Positions 41,101-52,675 of a stretch of 64,000 nt of DNA are shown here, in pieces. A model generated the notes under the pieces. That model searched no databases, was not told the origin of the DNA, and saw only the letters and a list, made by a program, of their open reading frames with translations. A program made the translations under genes and the position numbers. This DNA comes from Serpula lacrymans var. lacrymans S7.9 (taxonomy: Eukaryota; Basidiomycota; Agaricomycetes; Boletales; Serpulaceae): assembly GCF_000218685.1 (NCBI RefSeq), contig NW_006763306.1, forward strand, positions 430,835 through 494,834. The letters are read 5' to 3'. Positions within the stretch are counted from its first letter, which is position 1. Every line of letters begins with the position of its first letter.

Positions 41101-41896
41101 CGTGTAGAATTTGGCGTAGCCAAGACTGTGGACTTGATCCCGGATGGTAGTAATGTTGCCGTGACGCGAGAAAATCGGTTGCAGTACATCTATCTCGTAT
41201 CTCATTACAGATTGAGTAAACAGATCAAGCAGCAAAGCGATGCATTCTTTGAAGGACTGTCGGAGATGATTGACCCAAAATGGCTACGGTTCGTTCATGT
41301 TGAATTTTTTGTCCTGGCATAGCTCACATTAGTTTTCAGTATGTTCAACCAACAAGGACTCCAAATTCTACTCGGTGGTGTCGATTCTCCGATAGATCTT
41401 GACGACTTGAGAGAAAACACCAGTTATGGTGGTCTGTTTGATGACAAAGACGCTACAATTGAGATATTTTGGAAGGTTCGCCGTGAGAGACTTCCGTGCT
41501 GTTCGCTTTGTTCTTACTCTATGAATAGGTCGTCAATTCTTTCGACCAAGAGCAGCGTCGCGCCTTCTTGCGTTTCGTCACCAGTTGCAGTCGGCCACCC
41601 CTATTGTAGGTTTTTACTCGCTTAACATGTCGTTACATAATTGACATTTGCGCTTTTGAAATAGGGGTTTCAAAGAGCTCGCTCCCAATTTCGCAATCCG
41701 AGACTCTGGCAGCGACGAAAAACGACTACCTACCTCCAGTACGTGTGTCAACCTGCTGAAGGTTTGTCCGGTTTCCCTCTGCTGGTATATTGATTGTTGA
41801 AGAATTTGGCAGCTGCCTCGATATCAAAGTGAAGCCGTTTTGCGTCAAAAGCTGCTACAAGCCATCACTTCCGGTGCTGGCTTTGATCTTTCGTAG
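38138..41896 (+). CDS. HECT E3 ubiquitin ligase, HUL5/UBE3C-like
   Basis: Starts MIPFLGGEERRREINLGG. An IQ-type segment AVKIQAVWRGILESRR at about residues 48-63 is the hallmark of the UBE3C/Hul5 group. Long helical middle region. The HECT domain begins near 40440 (LKAPIRIEFIDQFG; IDGGGVFKEFF) and includes NWYRFIGRILGKALYEG, NRLQYIYLVSHYRL and TSYGGLFDDKD. The catalytic Cys is in TCVNLLK|LPRY (Cys codon 41744-41746), with an intron between K and L. Ends AGFDLS* at 41894-41896. About 15 introns. In yeast Hul5 works with the proteasome to extend chains on misfolded proteins. Its end lies 140 bp from the converging DAHP synthase gene. Confidence 0.92.
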
Positions 41897-42036
41897 ACGT
41901 TGCTATAAACCAAAGACGCCTGTTGTATTTGTCCGCTGTATCGCTATAGATGTTTTTTTTTGACATACATGGTTGTGCTACACTCATTTGTATTACATTG
42001 TCCAAAGCTTCTTCTTTTGCCTTTTGACTAGTTCAC

Positions 42037-44731
42037 CTATGTTCCCCCTCCGAGTTCAGTGTAAATGTGGCTCTGGCCTTCCCCGCGGCGTTCCTGCTTG
42101 AAGTGATTCGAGATGAGGAACGCAACATCTGATGTTGATCTATGAGTACAGGTTTAGCATGCGATTACCCAAGACCTACCGAGTGACTGCTCGAAGTTCA
42201 ATCTTGGATCGCAGAAGGACTAAATGTAAACGCTGAGAACGAGCTCGAGTACAACCGATCGAGGCCATAGTACACACCTGATATCTTAAACCTAATTGTT
42301 CTTCGCTCAATTCCATACTTCCGCCTAAACATTCCGTGACACTGAACCCTTCGTCGTTCAGTTCTCCTGTGAATTCTAGACTGACACCACCCAGGCAAGA
42401 ACCACATGCCGCGTGTATACGAAGGCAGGATGTGAGCTCGCTGATAATGGTGCCGAAATTGCGAGTCTTTAAACCGGAGGCCGAAGTGAGAGTGCTAGAA
42501 AGGAAGCAGAAGGGGGGTGAAGGATCACCAGGTCAGACTCAGATTCAGCATCGAAAAATAATAAAAAGGTCTGTACAGGACGAAAATTATGCATGCCCAC
42601 TCACTTGCCGTGCATGGGATCACAGACCCAGATAACGAGATGACCGGATTGTTGGACGGCTTTGATGTGGCTGCCGAGATGGTCTTCGATCTAGATTATT
42701 TTATTATTATTTAATAAAAGTAATAAAAACATAATGTAGGAACAGGAATGAGATGTGGAAAAATGTATCTGCTATGACGGCAACTTACTTTTCCTGCGCC
42801 GTACCTTGTGATCAGTGTTACCCGACCACTCTCTTTATCAGGATTGACGACTGCGAAAAAAAAAAAAAACATGTGAAGGTGAGTGTACAACAATAGATTT
42901 TCGAGAGAGAATCGTGATCGGTCCGCGGGGAAGAAAATGGGAGATGGAGATGGCAGCACGGTGTGTTCCAGGTACTTACTGTCAAGCAACTGAATTAACT
43001 CCTCCTTGGCAAGGCTAGGTCCAACTTTGATGCCGATGGGATTACGGATTCCCCTGAAATACTCGACATGCGCTCCATCGAGCTGTCGAGTCCTATCCCC
43101 TACCCACAAAAAGTGGGCAGACGTATTATAGAACGCCGTTGATGTCGGCGGCGGACTCGCTGGGGAGCTGAGCGGGGAGCTCGGCGATGGGGAGGCTCCT
43201 GCAACATCGAATTCACGAGTCATGGCTTGTTCATAATTCAGCATCAATCCTTCGTGACTAAACGTGCAGTTTTTTTAGACAATGATATGAAAAATTAGGG
43301 ATCCTGATGACTTGGGCAGGTGCCGTTATGGAGTCCGGTAGGGGATAATGTGAAGACTTGCCTTGTATAGAAATCAACTTCTCCTAAAACGCTCCTCCCA
43401 CCCCCTTTTTCGTAGTTTGCGCTCTCTCGACCAGAGCTGACACCTATAGTACGAGTAAAGTCAAGAGCGTCAGAAAGACCTTCAACGATATTTTCGAACT
43501 CTTTTCTGTGAAAAGCCAGATGCGTTTTTTTTCAGAATGACTAGAAAGGAAAGTAGGAACGTTTTACACCACTAACCGAAGGGCCGGGGACCGGACATGA
43601 GAAAGAGACCAATCTCGTGGGTGGTGCAAAGAAGCAAAACCGGATGTCAACAAACCGCGAACGTAATTGAGTGTGGCTGTCGAATGGAAGTAAGCGCTGC
43701 AACAACAAACGACAGCGGCCGAAATCAGCATGATATATGTATGTGATGATGGCATGAGGACGATGATGTGATTTGTGGTGCACGAACCTGAGAAGACGGT
43801 CTGGGTCAGGCGTCCTGTCGTTTGGATCCAACCTATGCAACGAGGTTCAGAACTTTAAAGCAACGGGCATTCACTGGCGATTTAGTAAGTTACCCATTGA
43901 CGTTGTCTCCACTGTCAACGCTGATATTGAATTTTGTGCAACTTTCCTGAAACAGAAAATTTCAACGTACCGGAAACTCAGGACCTCCCTATCACCGATT
44001 TTTTCTGTCCCGCTACTCCGCGGTTTAGCATACTGTCCTGCAATGCGCCCGATGCGTACCTAAGGGTGGACGTGAGAACTGAAACTGGCTGGCAGAGCGT
44101 AGAGAAAAGGGCGTTATACGTACAATAGGAAGCCTGGCCCCCCATATGAGTATGAGAGAAAACGAAAGGATCAGGCCAATTTTGGCCGAGATGTTTTGCT
44201 TATATGGAGTCTGTCGTTAACACACAAAAACCTAAAACTTTGCAGGGAGATTGGTTATGAACCTGAGTGCAAGCATCGAAGCTTTCAGCGCAGTCGCCGG
44301 CGTGGAGCAGGAACGCCTCGTTGCGCTGAACTGCGCTCAATTGGTGCCGAAGGCGCTCGATCTGAAGAAATACAAGTGAATAGGTAGATATGGTTGCAAC
44401 ACAAGTGGAGTAATGATCATTACTACATACTTCTGAAGGTGTGACAAGAGGAGGCAAGTTTTCTATTTTGGATAACACTCTGGCGTGAACAAATAGTAAA
44501 GGGAGGAAGGGAAGGGTCAATCCGCGGTAACGTGGATATTGAAGAGAGACGCCAACCTAGCGAGATGGTCCTGGTCGGGATAATTCACAGCCTAAGATAA
44601 TCATCAAGGACGCAATCATAGAGTATATATTATGTGAGAAAAAGAGCTAAAAATGAGGAGCGAAGTAGTTTTCCCACCTGTGCGGCTTGTTTGGACTTCC
44701 AGGACGATGGGGACCAGGATGTTGCAGCCAT
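42037..44731 (-). CDS. Class II (plant-type) DAHP synthase
   Basis: First enzyme of the shikimate pathway: phosphoenolpyruvate plus erythrose 4-phosphate to DAHP. Starts MAATSWSPSSWKSKQAAQ (44731), joined to YPDQDHLAR and ENLPPLVTPSE|IERLRHQL. Diagnostic blocks in order: HAGDCAESFDACTQ, VRIGRIAGQYAKPRSS, YFHSTATLNYVRGLL, SSGRESANYEKGGGR, EGLMLNYEQAMTRE, SAHFLWVGDRTRQLDGAHVE, GRVTLITRYGAGK, WVCDPMHGK and SFCDPRLNFEQSL|DVAFLIS. Ends TELGGGT* at 42037-42039. It has about twelve small introns and no targeting signal. Class II enzymes are structurally distinct from the yeast ARO3/ARO4 class I type. Confidence 0.93.
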
Positions 44732-45717
44732 TTGGAAAGCGACGAAGGTTCTGCGATGGGCTCGGGAAAACTGGGGACAGTGCACGAAAAGAGTAGGTAA
44801 GATTCTAGTCGATGATGTGGTCTGCTCTAGGCAGCACTAGACTGGGATCGGTTACGACGTTCAAAATGGACGGTTGACAGGTGTAGATACGTTACCTGGG
44901 TGTAGTGGCTGTAATACAAAGCGAAGAGCTGCGAGGGAAAGCGAGAAATCGTGAGTGAAAGCAAGTGTAAGAGATGTGAATGTCATAAAATACAGTTTGC
45001 TATGTTTTTATTTTTCTCGTAAACTAATTTTCAAGTTAACAACAGAGCGAAAACAGAGACTACGATCAAGATCGCCGATTTGCGTTGATCTGAGTGTCAA
45101 TTTTATTAGGACTTTGTTGACCGGATTCGATACACACGCGGCAGACACCGGCTGCTACTAGAGCGGACGCATCTTTTGTCTTTACACTATAATGAACACT
45201 TCACTCCTTACGTCTCTCCGCGGACCAGAGCAGGCCACAGTGGTTCTGCCAGGCTACGGTCAGGGTTGATCAACGTTGACGTTGATTTGATTTTACTAAC
45301 ACCTAACTACTAAGGTAGTCAACAAAAAGTCATGTCACTTGAAAATCAACCAGCAGTAATGTGGATTGATAACAATGTTTAATTCACAAAAATTACCATA
45401 TACTTGGTGGGTTCGAACCAAGACCTCATATGGCATCTTTATGCTTGCAAAGAACTTTTATTCTATTGGACTCCACTCGTATGGCATCTATAAACTTTGC
45501 TCTTATCTCGACCCGTCGAACGGACAACAGTCTTCTTGCTTCCCTGACCACGAGGATCTTTCATTACAGGGTTCCTCTTTCAACATGAACGAATCTTCCT
45601 TGGCGAGATATCCGAGTTCATATGTGTATTTTCGACTCTACTCATATTCTTCCTCCTATAAATGGCCTCCACATTCTATCTTTTGCTCAGTCTCGCAGCC
45701 CACATCTTTCTTCACTC
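44732..45717. other. Divergent promoter region
   Basis: Between DAHP synthase and the ICMT-like gene. A frame at 45366-45800 overlaps the latter but has no family signal. A GATCAACGTTGACGTTGAT near-palindrome lies near 45268. Confidence 0.4.
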
Positions 45718-46462
45718 ATGTCACTCGTCGTACGTGCTCTCCTCGTCTCAGTACAGGCAATAGGCAATCAGCTTGCATGTACTCCGCCCAATGCAACTAA
45801 TGTCAAAACTCGTTACCATACAAACGAGCCGTACATTCTCCAGATGGCCCCCCTCATGTTCAAGGTAAGCTCCTCACTCAATCCTCACACTTAGTTGTAT
45901 TGATCATTTGGCTTATTAGATACACACCACTCTACTCTGGCTTTGCGCCCTCTTCGAAGCCATCTCAGCCATCAACTTCTATGTTCCATGCCTGCCAGTC
46001 CAAGTAGAGCCATTCTTCAGTTCGACCACACGGCCCATTTCTTCTATTACACCACTCTTCATGATCGGTGTTCTCGTATCTCTCTCAGGCGTCCTTATCC
46101 GTCTCCGCTGTTTCCGCGAACTAGGTCACCTCTTTACCTTTGATCTCACTTTCCACCCTGAACACAAGCTCGTCACTTCCGGATTCTACCGATATGTCCG
46201 ACACCCTTCTTACACAGGATCGTTATTGCTCGTTGCAGGACTTGCTTTATCGCATTGCACCCGCGGCAGCTGGGCGCGGGAGTGCGGGCCTCTTGGTCAG
46301 ATGAGTGCTGTGGTCCTAGGTACCGGTTGGTGTATTTGGGCCATATCAGTTTGCATCAGCAGAGCCTACGCCGAGGACGGCGAACTCAGAAAGAACTTCG
46401 GTGCCGAATGGGATGCCTATGCGGCTAGAGTCCCAGCATGGTTTTTCCCTGGATTATTGTAG
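45718..46462 (+). CDS. Isoprenylcysteine carboxyl methyltransferase-like membrane protein
   Basis: Two exons, 45718-45864 and 45920-46462; about 229 residues from MSLVVRALLVS. At least four hydrophobic segments (LLWLCALFEAISAI; LFMIGVLVSLSGVLI; SLLLVAGLALSH; AVVLGTGWCIWAISV). The ICMT/PEMT signature FYRYVRHPSYTGSLL and the C-terminal EWDAYAARVPAWFFPGL, where the acidic and Arg residues bind S-adenosylmethionine, are present. Typical agaric homologues are multi-copy and divergent from yeast Ste14, so CaaX protein methylation at the ER is likely but not certain. Confidence 0.82.
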
Positions 46463-48304
46463 CCAAAGCAGTCCCTTTGTATCGAGTTCAACTTTCTTTC
46501 AGCGCCCTTATAAACTTCCAAAATGAAAAAAATGAAAAAAGCAAAAGATTCCGAGTTTACATGACCTAAAATTCATGTGCCATATAGCTATAGACAGTGA
46601 GCATCTTTTTCATTTTATCTAAAGTTGTGCCTCTTGAGCTGATGATCCTTATGGAATAACCGTCTTCTTTTAGACGTTCTTGCTATATAGACAATGCACC
46701 TTAAACAGTTCGCCCTCTTTATGTCCCAACCAAAGGTACCAACTTACGGGAGAGACCCGTGTTTGCCTGCCGTACGGGTTGTACCGCTGTGTCTCCATCT
46801 AACATATGCATCTTTGGAATATACATAATTGATGTATTCGTGTATAGTGAGGATATATGTCGCGTGACTCTGTGCGCTATTTTCCCGTATACATCATTCT
46901 TTTTCAGACTCCCAGCTGCAATAGGAATCCGTTATCGCCTCATCGCATTTGTACCTCGGGTCAACGGGCATCCCTGGTTGTCAAACAGCATCAGTATATG
47001 GTATCTATAATACGCCAGTGAGAAAGGCTCCGTGTGTTTTGAATACCATCTGGCTAGGCTAGTGATAATCTATAACAGGCTCCTTGACAGGTTTTGGATG
47101 ATTCGTCAGGCCAGAAGACTGACTACATAAAAGGCACATCCTTCGTTCATTCCCGTCCGGCTTTCTACGATGACGTGTTGTTCCATTAAACCTTGGGGAT
47201 GCCGGCCAAGCAGAGCCGCGGCCCCGGATGACTTGGTAGTCGATTTTTCGAGGATTCCGAGGTCGAGGAGTGTGCACTTACTATTGAATGGTGATTCTAG
47301 AGCGTGCGCTTGACTCGGGAAAGTAGTTATTTTATCTTCGCTCGTAATAGTTTCAATTAGGCTTGACGGCATGCGGTACTCCTACATCGTTGTACTCACA
47401 TCGTGCATCATGTTCCTCGCTGTGCCGCCTTTGTGACGTTCATTCACGGTAATTATTTAGCTTTGGTGTGTGTGTGGCAGTGTGTGTGTGTGCTATGTTT
47501 ACCGTATGTGTGTCACTGCGGCGGCGGTGCTGGAACCAGGGTCCTGATCAGTATTAGTAACTTTCGACTGAACATGGAGATGGGTCGAGTTTTCCGAGGA
47601 TGCTACCAGGATCATGAGGCTGATTGTATAGCTTGTAGAAGGTTAATGCGGATGAAATGAACACCGTGAGCGTGACGTAGATCCACTGGAACGGAACTCA
47701 GGCCTATCGTCTTGCGGGTATTGGTGTCGCGACAACCCGGGTCGTTTCATGGAGCCCGCAAATCCCAGAAGAGCATAGCAGTGCACTATTTTTTAATACC
47801 TCTTTCCGTATATGTTTTTTCTTCTGAACAGCCTAGTTTGTGAAGGTACCCGAGACTGAGGCACTGGCAAGACCCGGGTCGGTGCCAGTGGCCTTCGTCC
47901 TGTGCTTAGATGGGTTCGAATTCTCAGGATTTCTGTTGTATCCTAATCACGAGATTGATACTCACTGACATTAAACGGTTAGGACGATGGCGCAAACTGC
48001 AAACGTGCGACCTGCATGTACTATAACATTCGCAGATTCGTGGAACCTGTCATACCAACAAGGAAACAATTGTGCAAGGCTGCAAGAAGGCATATCGTTC
48101 TTGAAGATTTGTCAGCAGATGACAAATGTAGTAAGCTTCTTGTGCCCGATCGTTTCCGCTTGGACAGAACCATATACGCATAGAAATTCCAGTGTTACGC
48201 CTTGACGACGACAAACAGTGAAAGGCAGTCTTTTCGAGATTCCGTCTAAACATACATTCCTATCAATCACTGCTTCTTCTTCCTGGCCAATATTGATCCT
48301 AGAT
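46463..48304. other. Intergenic, 1.8 kb
   Basis: A single-exon 88-codon minus-strand frame (47106-47372, MPSSLIETITSED...) begins with ATG but has no motif. A TG microsatellite lies at about 47467-47495. No transposon was recognised. Confidence 0.4.
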
Positions 48305-48943
48305 ATGCACAGACCACCTCCAGGCCCACCCCCCAGCTCTTCCGAAGATTTACCTCCCCCTTGCTCATCCAATGCCCCTCCTGGCTCTTCTTCCATCTCA
48401 GAACCCCCTCCTTGGCAGCCTAACTTTATCGACCTCACTTCTCAGTCCCATCGCGCCATTCTCTCCAACTTACGCAAGCCCCTCGACCCACCCCCAGACT
48501 GCTTCTCGACCCCCTCTCCCCTGCGTGTCAAGTCACACGACTTTCCCCCTTTCCGTATATCCAGTTTGCATGAGACCCTAGGTGCGGGGTTTAGAATCCT
48601 CTACCCATCTGACCTGCTTGAGAAGCATGGGATAGGCCAGGCGGATTGGGTACGGTTCTTGGAGGACCTTGGGATGGCTGCCAGGTTGGCGGGTCAGGGG
48701 TTGAGCGCGGTTGGGTCTCGCGTGCCTGTCACCCCGCTTCCGACTCGCGGTATTTTCAGCTCTAGGGCTTCTGGAGTGGCGTACGATTCGCAGTTTGTGA
48801 GGACGCCCAAAGATGAGGTGCAGGCGTTGATTACTGTTTGGAATCAGTCTGCTTTTGAGCGGCGCAAGTTACGTGTGAGCATGCATCCCAAGGGCGATGG
48901 AGGAGCTAAGACGGGATGGGAGTTGCTGGTGGAGTCTCTGTAG
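48305..48943 (+). CDS. Conserved hypothetical basidiomycete protein
   Basis: Single exon of 212 codons from MHRPPPGPPPSS; the frame is open upstream but this is the first ATG in the Pro-rich part. The N-terminal ~60 residues are Pro/Ser-rich and disordered. The C-terminal two thirds look globular: FRILYPSDLLEKHGIGQADWVRF... has the look of a conserved lipid- or membrane-associated module, and FVRTPKDEVQALITVWNQ is followed by FERRKLRVSM. I recognise no named domain and assign no function. Confidence 0.65.
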   Translation: MHRPPPGPPPSSSEDLPPPCSSNAPPGSSSISEPPPWQPNFIDLTSQSHRAILSNLRKPLDPPPDCFSTPSPLRVKSHDFPPFRISSLHETLGAGFRILYPSDLLEKHGIGQADWVRFLEDLGMAARLAGQGLSAVGSRVPVTPLPTRGIFSSRASGVAYDSQFVRTPKDEVQALITVWNQSAFERRKLRVSMHPKGDGGAKTGWELLVESL

Positions 48944-49524
48944 GTTGGAACGCTTTGGAGCCCTCGCCGTGCAATAGGACACTGGTATCATGAATTCTTC
49001 AGGGTGTATAATTATTAGTTATGTACAAGTAAAACAGTGAGATTTTACCGTACCTGGTTTACCTCGTGTATGTCTTTGGAATTTGATTACATCCATCGCG
49101 AATCCAAGGCATATATCATCGTTCACTTTAGGAATAGCGAAGCGTTAACGTCATGTCTCAGCTTATTGGTGCAATCCAAATTTTGCGCGAATCCAGACAG
49201 ATAGCACGTAACAGAGAGCAAAGGAAAGGAAAGTGGATATACTAATTCCAAGCTAAAGTGGTGGTTTCAGAGATGTTTGATGATTTCCGCCGATGACAAA
49301 CGTGGTATTGAGGACCAGGACGAGTTATCGCGGTTCCGCGTACTCAAAAGACCGTCAAACACATAGCGACTTCAAATCTGGAGGAGGCAAAGGAATTTTA
49401 ACGCGAATTGACGGAAAAGAACATGGACCGGGTGTCGTGTCATGCAACATGACAACAGCGCCACTGCACTCAAGAGTTAGACAATTTGAAGCGAAGAATA
49501 TTAGATAACATACCAACGCGACCT
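48944..49524. other. Intergenic
   Basis: Probable 3' ends of the two converging genes. Overlapping frames at 49293-49558 could be a further exon of the small minus-strand gene. Confidence 0.4.
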
Positions 49525-49927
49525 TTAGACGACCCGTTGGAACTGAGTAGTGAGACATGATAATTTACCGCCTGTCAATGCCTTTTCTCTAGGATCAGAA
49601 ATGAAAATGTACCCGTCCGAGAACTCTAGGATAGCCTTGAAACTTTCTTCAGGAGTGTGGCCTAACGAGACTGGTGCAAAACTTGAATTAGCTTTTACAA
49701 ACTGAGGACAGTTTTACCCACTTCGTCACCGTGGGTTGTAGTAAAAGACATACCGTACTCGGTTCCCGCGTAATAACTGGAACTATTGAACTCCCGATGT
49801 TCAGGAAGGAGTTTACGCATTTCCTTACTGTCAGTGTCAGATTATGTCTTAGTTGATATAGTACTGACCCAAATACGTGTTCCTCTTCCCAGGCGAATGC
49901 TGAGACACTTGTCGTGTCCTGTGACAT
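49525..49927 (-). CDS. Small spliced gene, unknown
   Basis: ATG at 49925-49927, MSQDTTSVSAFAWEEEHVFG. A GTCAGT...CAG intron joins to KEMRKLLPEHREFNSSSYY, and a GTATGT intron ending AAAAG joins to ANSSFAPVSLGHTPEESF, continuing FSDGYIFISDPREKALTGG to TAA at 49525-49527. That is about 118 codons. The joined frame reads like real protein and the splice sites are canonical, but no domain is recognised. Its promoter is shared with the D-lactate dehydrogenase gene (186 bp apart). More 3' exons are possible. Confidence 0.45.
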
Positions 49928-50112
49928 TGCCTAGAAAGCTGATGCTTTATACCTAATAATACGCTTCATCCACAAGATTCTCATTCCCGCTCTTTATTGC
50001 CTCTATTGACATGTTGGCCTAAATCCGCACATCGACCCGCTCCTCCTCACGATAATACTGACGACTTTTTGTGTTCTGGGAAGTTTCATCCTTTGCTGTA
50101 CTATAGCGTCTC

Positions 50113-52675
50113 ATGTTTTCGTCCTTCCCCTTCCGTCCCTTGCGGCTATTCGACAGAGCTAATAAGCTTATCGGAGGCCTGACACGACTTCCTCACGCTC
50201 AACAATGTCAATATCTAATTCGGTCGCGGACGCCCGTCGCCGTTCGCCAGGCCAGCTCGAGTGCTGCAAGCAGAGGTGTGGGAGGGTGGTCGACGTTGGC
50301 GTTGGCGTCGATAGGGAGCGGAATTGTAGGGTATGCTATTGCTACACGTCTTGATTTGCGGTCATCTTTCTCGCGGACGTTGGGGGACTCAGATCCTCAG
50401 TATGGCTCACCAAAAGACTTTGAGAAAGCTATTGAGGAGCTCAGACTTTCATTTGATTCTGAAGATGTCGTATCTACCGATGCGGAAGACCTCCGAATAC
50501 ATGGCTTCTCTGAGAACGACTATCATCCTGGTGCGTCATTTCCGCTATCTCTTAACACTGCGTCGCGTTTGTAGCTTTGTAGATACTTAAATCTCTTGCT
50601 AATTTTTCTTTGCTATCAGGTGCGCCTCATAGTGTTGTCGTATACCCGAGAGCCACCGAAGATGTCGTCAAGATCGTCAAGGTCGCTACCAAATATCGCA
50701 TGCCTTTGACTGCATATTCGGGAGGGACTAGTCTGGAGGGCAACTACCGAGGAGTCAGTATATTTTTTCTGCTTAGCGACTTTCATTCACCTGAATGTCA
50801 TATTCTCCCGTGTACCTCGCATATAGAGTGCTGTGGGTGGAATTTGTCTTGACATGTCTTCCATGAATAAGATACTCGAGATACATGGTATGTATGCGCT
50901 CCCATCGTTCCGAGTCCAGCCTGATTCATGTTTCTTCTTCACTCGATCACTTGTGGTTTATCACATGAAATAGAGGCAGACTCGGATATCGTGTGCCAAC
51001 CTGGTGTAGGATGGATAGAGATCAATGACACGTTGGCGAAAATGGGTAAGCTATGGTGTTCATCCACAAAAGACTGTATTACTTAATTCTTAATAGGCAT
51101 ACCCTTGTTCTTCCCTGTATGTCTGATTTCTTCTGGTATTCTTTCGCGTATGCGCTTATGCCTTTACTTTAGCTGGATCCTGGTCCAGGCGCGACCATTG
51201 GTGGAATGATGAGTACCGGATGTTCGGGAAGTGAGTGTCGTCATGTGCATCTTAGGGCTGTATGTCACGTTTGGGCCATAAGATACTAACACACGTATGT
51301 CTTTCAGCAAATGCTGTTCGATATGGTACAGCCAAGGGAGAGTGGTTTTTGAACGCAGTATGTATTAATAAACGCGGATTGATCCACTGGTTCATGGATT
51401 AATTGTATAGACTATTGTCCTTCCGTCTGGCAAAGTTATTAAGACACGTCGACGGGCCCGAAAATCTTCTGCAGGGTTTGATACCACGAAGCTTTTCATT
51501 GGTGCCGAAGGTACACTAGGGATCATCACAGAAGGTCGTCACCTTCCTTTTACTGCGCATATAACCATCTGACAATGTCCTCTTCTCCGCAGTGACCATT
51601 CGTCTCGCTCCAGTGCTTCCTACCACAGTGGCTGTGGTGCAATTTCCGGACGTGAAGCGGGCGACGGAAGCCGTTATTGACGTGATGAACAAAGGTGTCG
51701 GTATACGTGCGTTTGATGGTTCATCTCTGGATGATATGCTGGGACTCAATACACTAATACTCAATAGAATGCGTCGAGCTGGTTGATTCTGCCTTCATGC
51801 GTTCGACGAATCTATATGGGGCATCAGAACGCACTTATCCAGAATGCGACAGCCTTTTTTTCAAGTTCCAGGGCCCGACACCTGCCTCGCTTGCAGAGAC
51901 CGCAAAGATCGTTCGCGAAATCGTGGCTAAGCATGGTGCGACCGGTTTCGAGCTGGCCCGCTCTGAGCGTGAGGCCAAAGATCTTTGGGCTGATCGTAAG
52001 AACGCCCTCTATTCTGGATTGGCGCTTGTGGAGGGCAGTAGGGGATGGAGTACTGATGTTTGGTGGGTTATTTTCTTAGTATCTGTAATATCGTTGAGTG
52101 AATTGGTGTGGCTGGTAGCGTTCCGGTGTCAAGGCTACCACAGCTTGTATATGAAACGAAACTGGATCTAGACGAGTTAGGAGTTGCTTCCACTATAGTC
52201 GGACATGTTGGTGATGGTAAGAGTACGTTTCTGTATACAGCAGATGGTTTCTTAAGAAAATTTACAGGAAACTTCCACGCCCTACTTCTTTTTCGTAACG
52301 ACGATGAACTAGCAGTTGCTCGAACAGCTGTGCATAGAATGGTAGAACGCGCGATCGCACTTGACGGGACCTGTACGCCTTTTACGTCCTTCTATATCTG
52401 TATATGTCATTGAGAAAACTGAACAGGTACTGGTGAACATGGCGTTGGGATTGGGAAGCGGGAGTATCTCGAGGAAGAGTTGGGGGAGGGTACGGTGGAG
52501 CTGATGCGGGCCATCAAGAAGACGATCGACCCACTTGGATTGTTTAACCCAGGAAAGGTGAGTCTTTTGCCTTCCGCAAATTGGATGACACGCTGAGTGG
52601 TGTGGACAGTTATATCCGGATAAGAGTGCGACTTCGAGTTCCAGTAACAACTCAAATTCAACCAAGACACATTAA
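50113..52675 (+). CDS. DLD1: D-lactate dehydrogenase (cytochrome), mitochondrial
   Basis: FAD-linked enzyme oxidising D-lactate to pyruvate and passing electrons to cytochrome c. Starts [18 protein letters not shown], an Arg-rich mitochondrial presequence, followed by one membrane segment ([21 protein letters not shown] is the candidate anchor). The FAD_binding_4 domain spans [71 protein letters not shown] and [14 protein letters not shown]. The C-terminal cap ends [15 protein letters not shown] and LGLFNPGK. Terminates STKTH* at 52673-52675. About eleven introns. Confidence 0.92.

Noticed and set aside
45400..45430. tRNA-like GGTGGGTTCGAACCAA segment
   Set aside because: It resembles a T-arm, but no matching acceptor, D-arm or anticodon arm could be found at the right distances.
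47460..47500. TG-repeat as a regulatory or Z-DNA element
   Set aside because: Short and interrupted; no nearby gene start supports a role.
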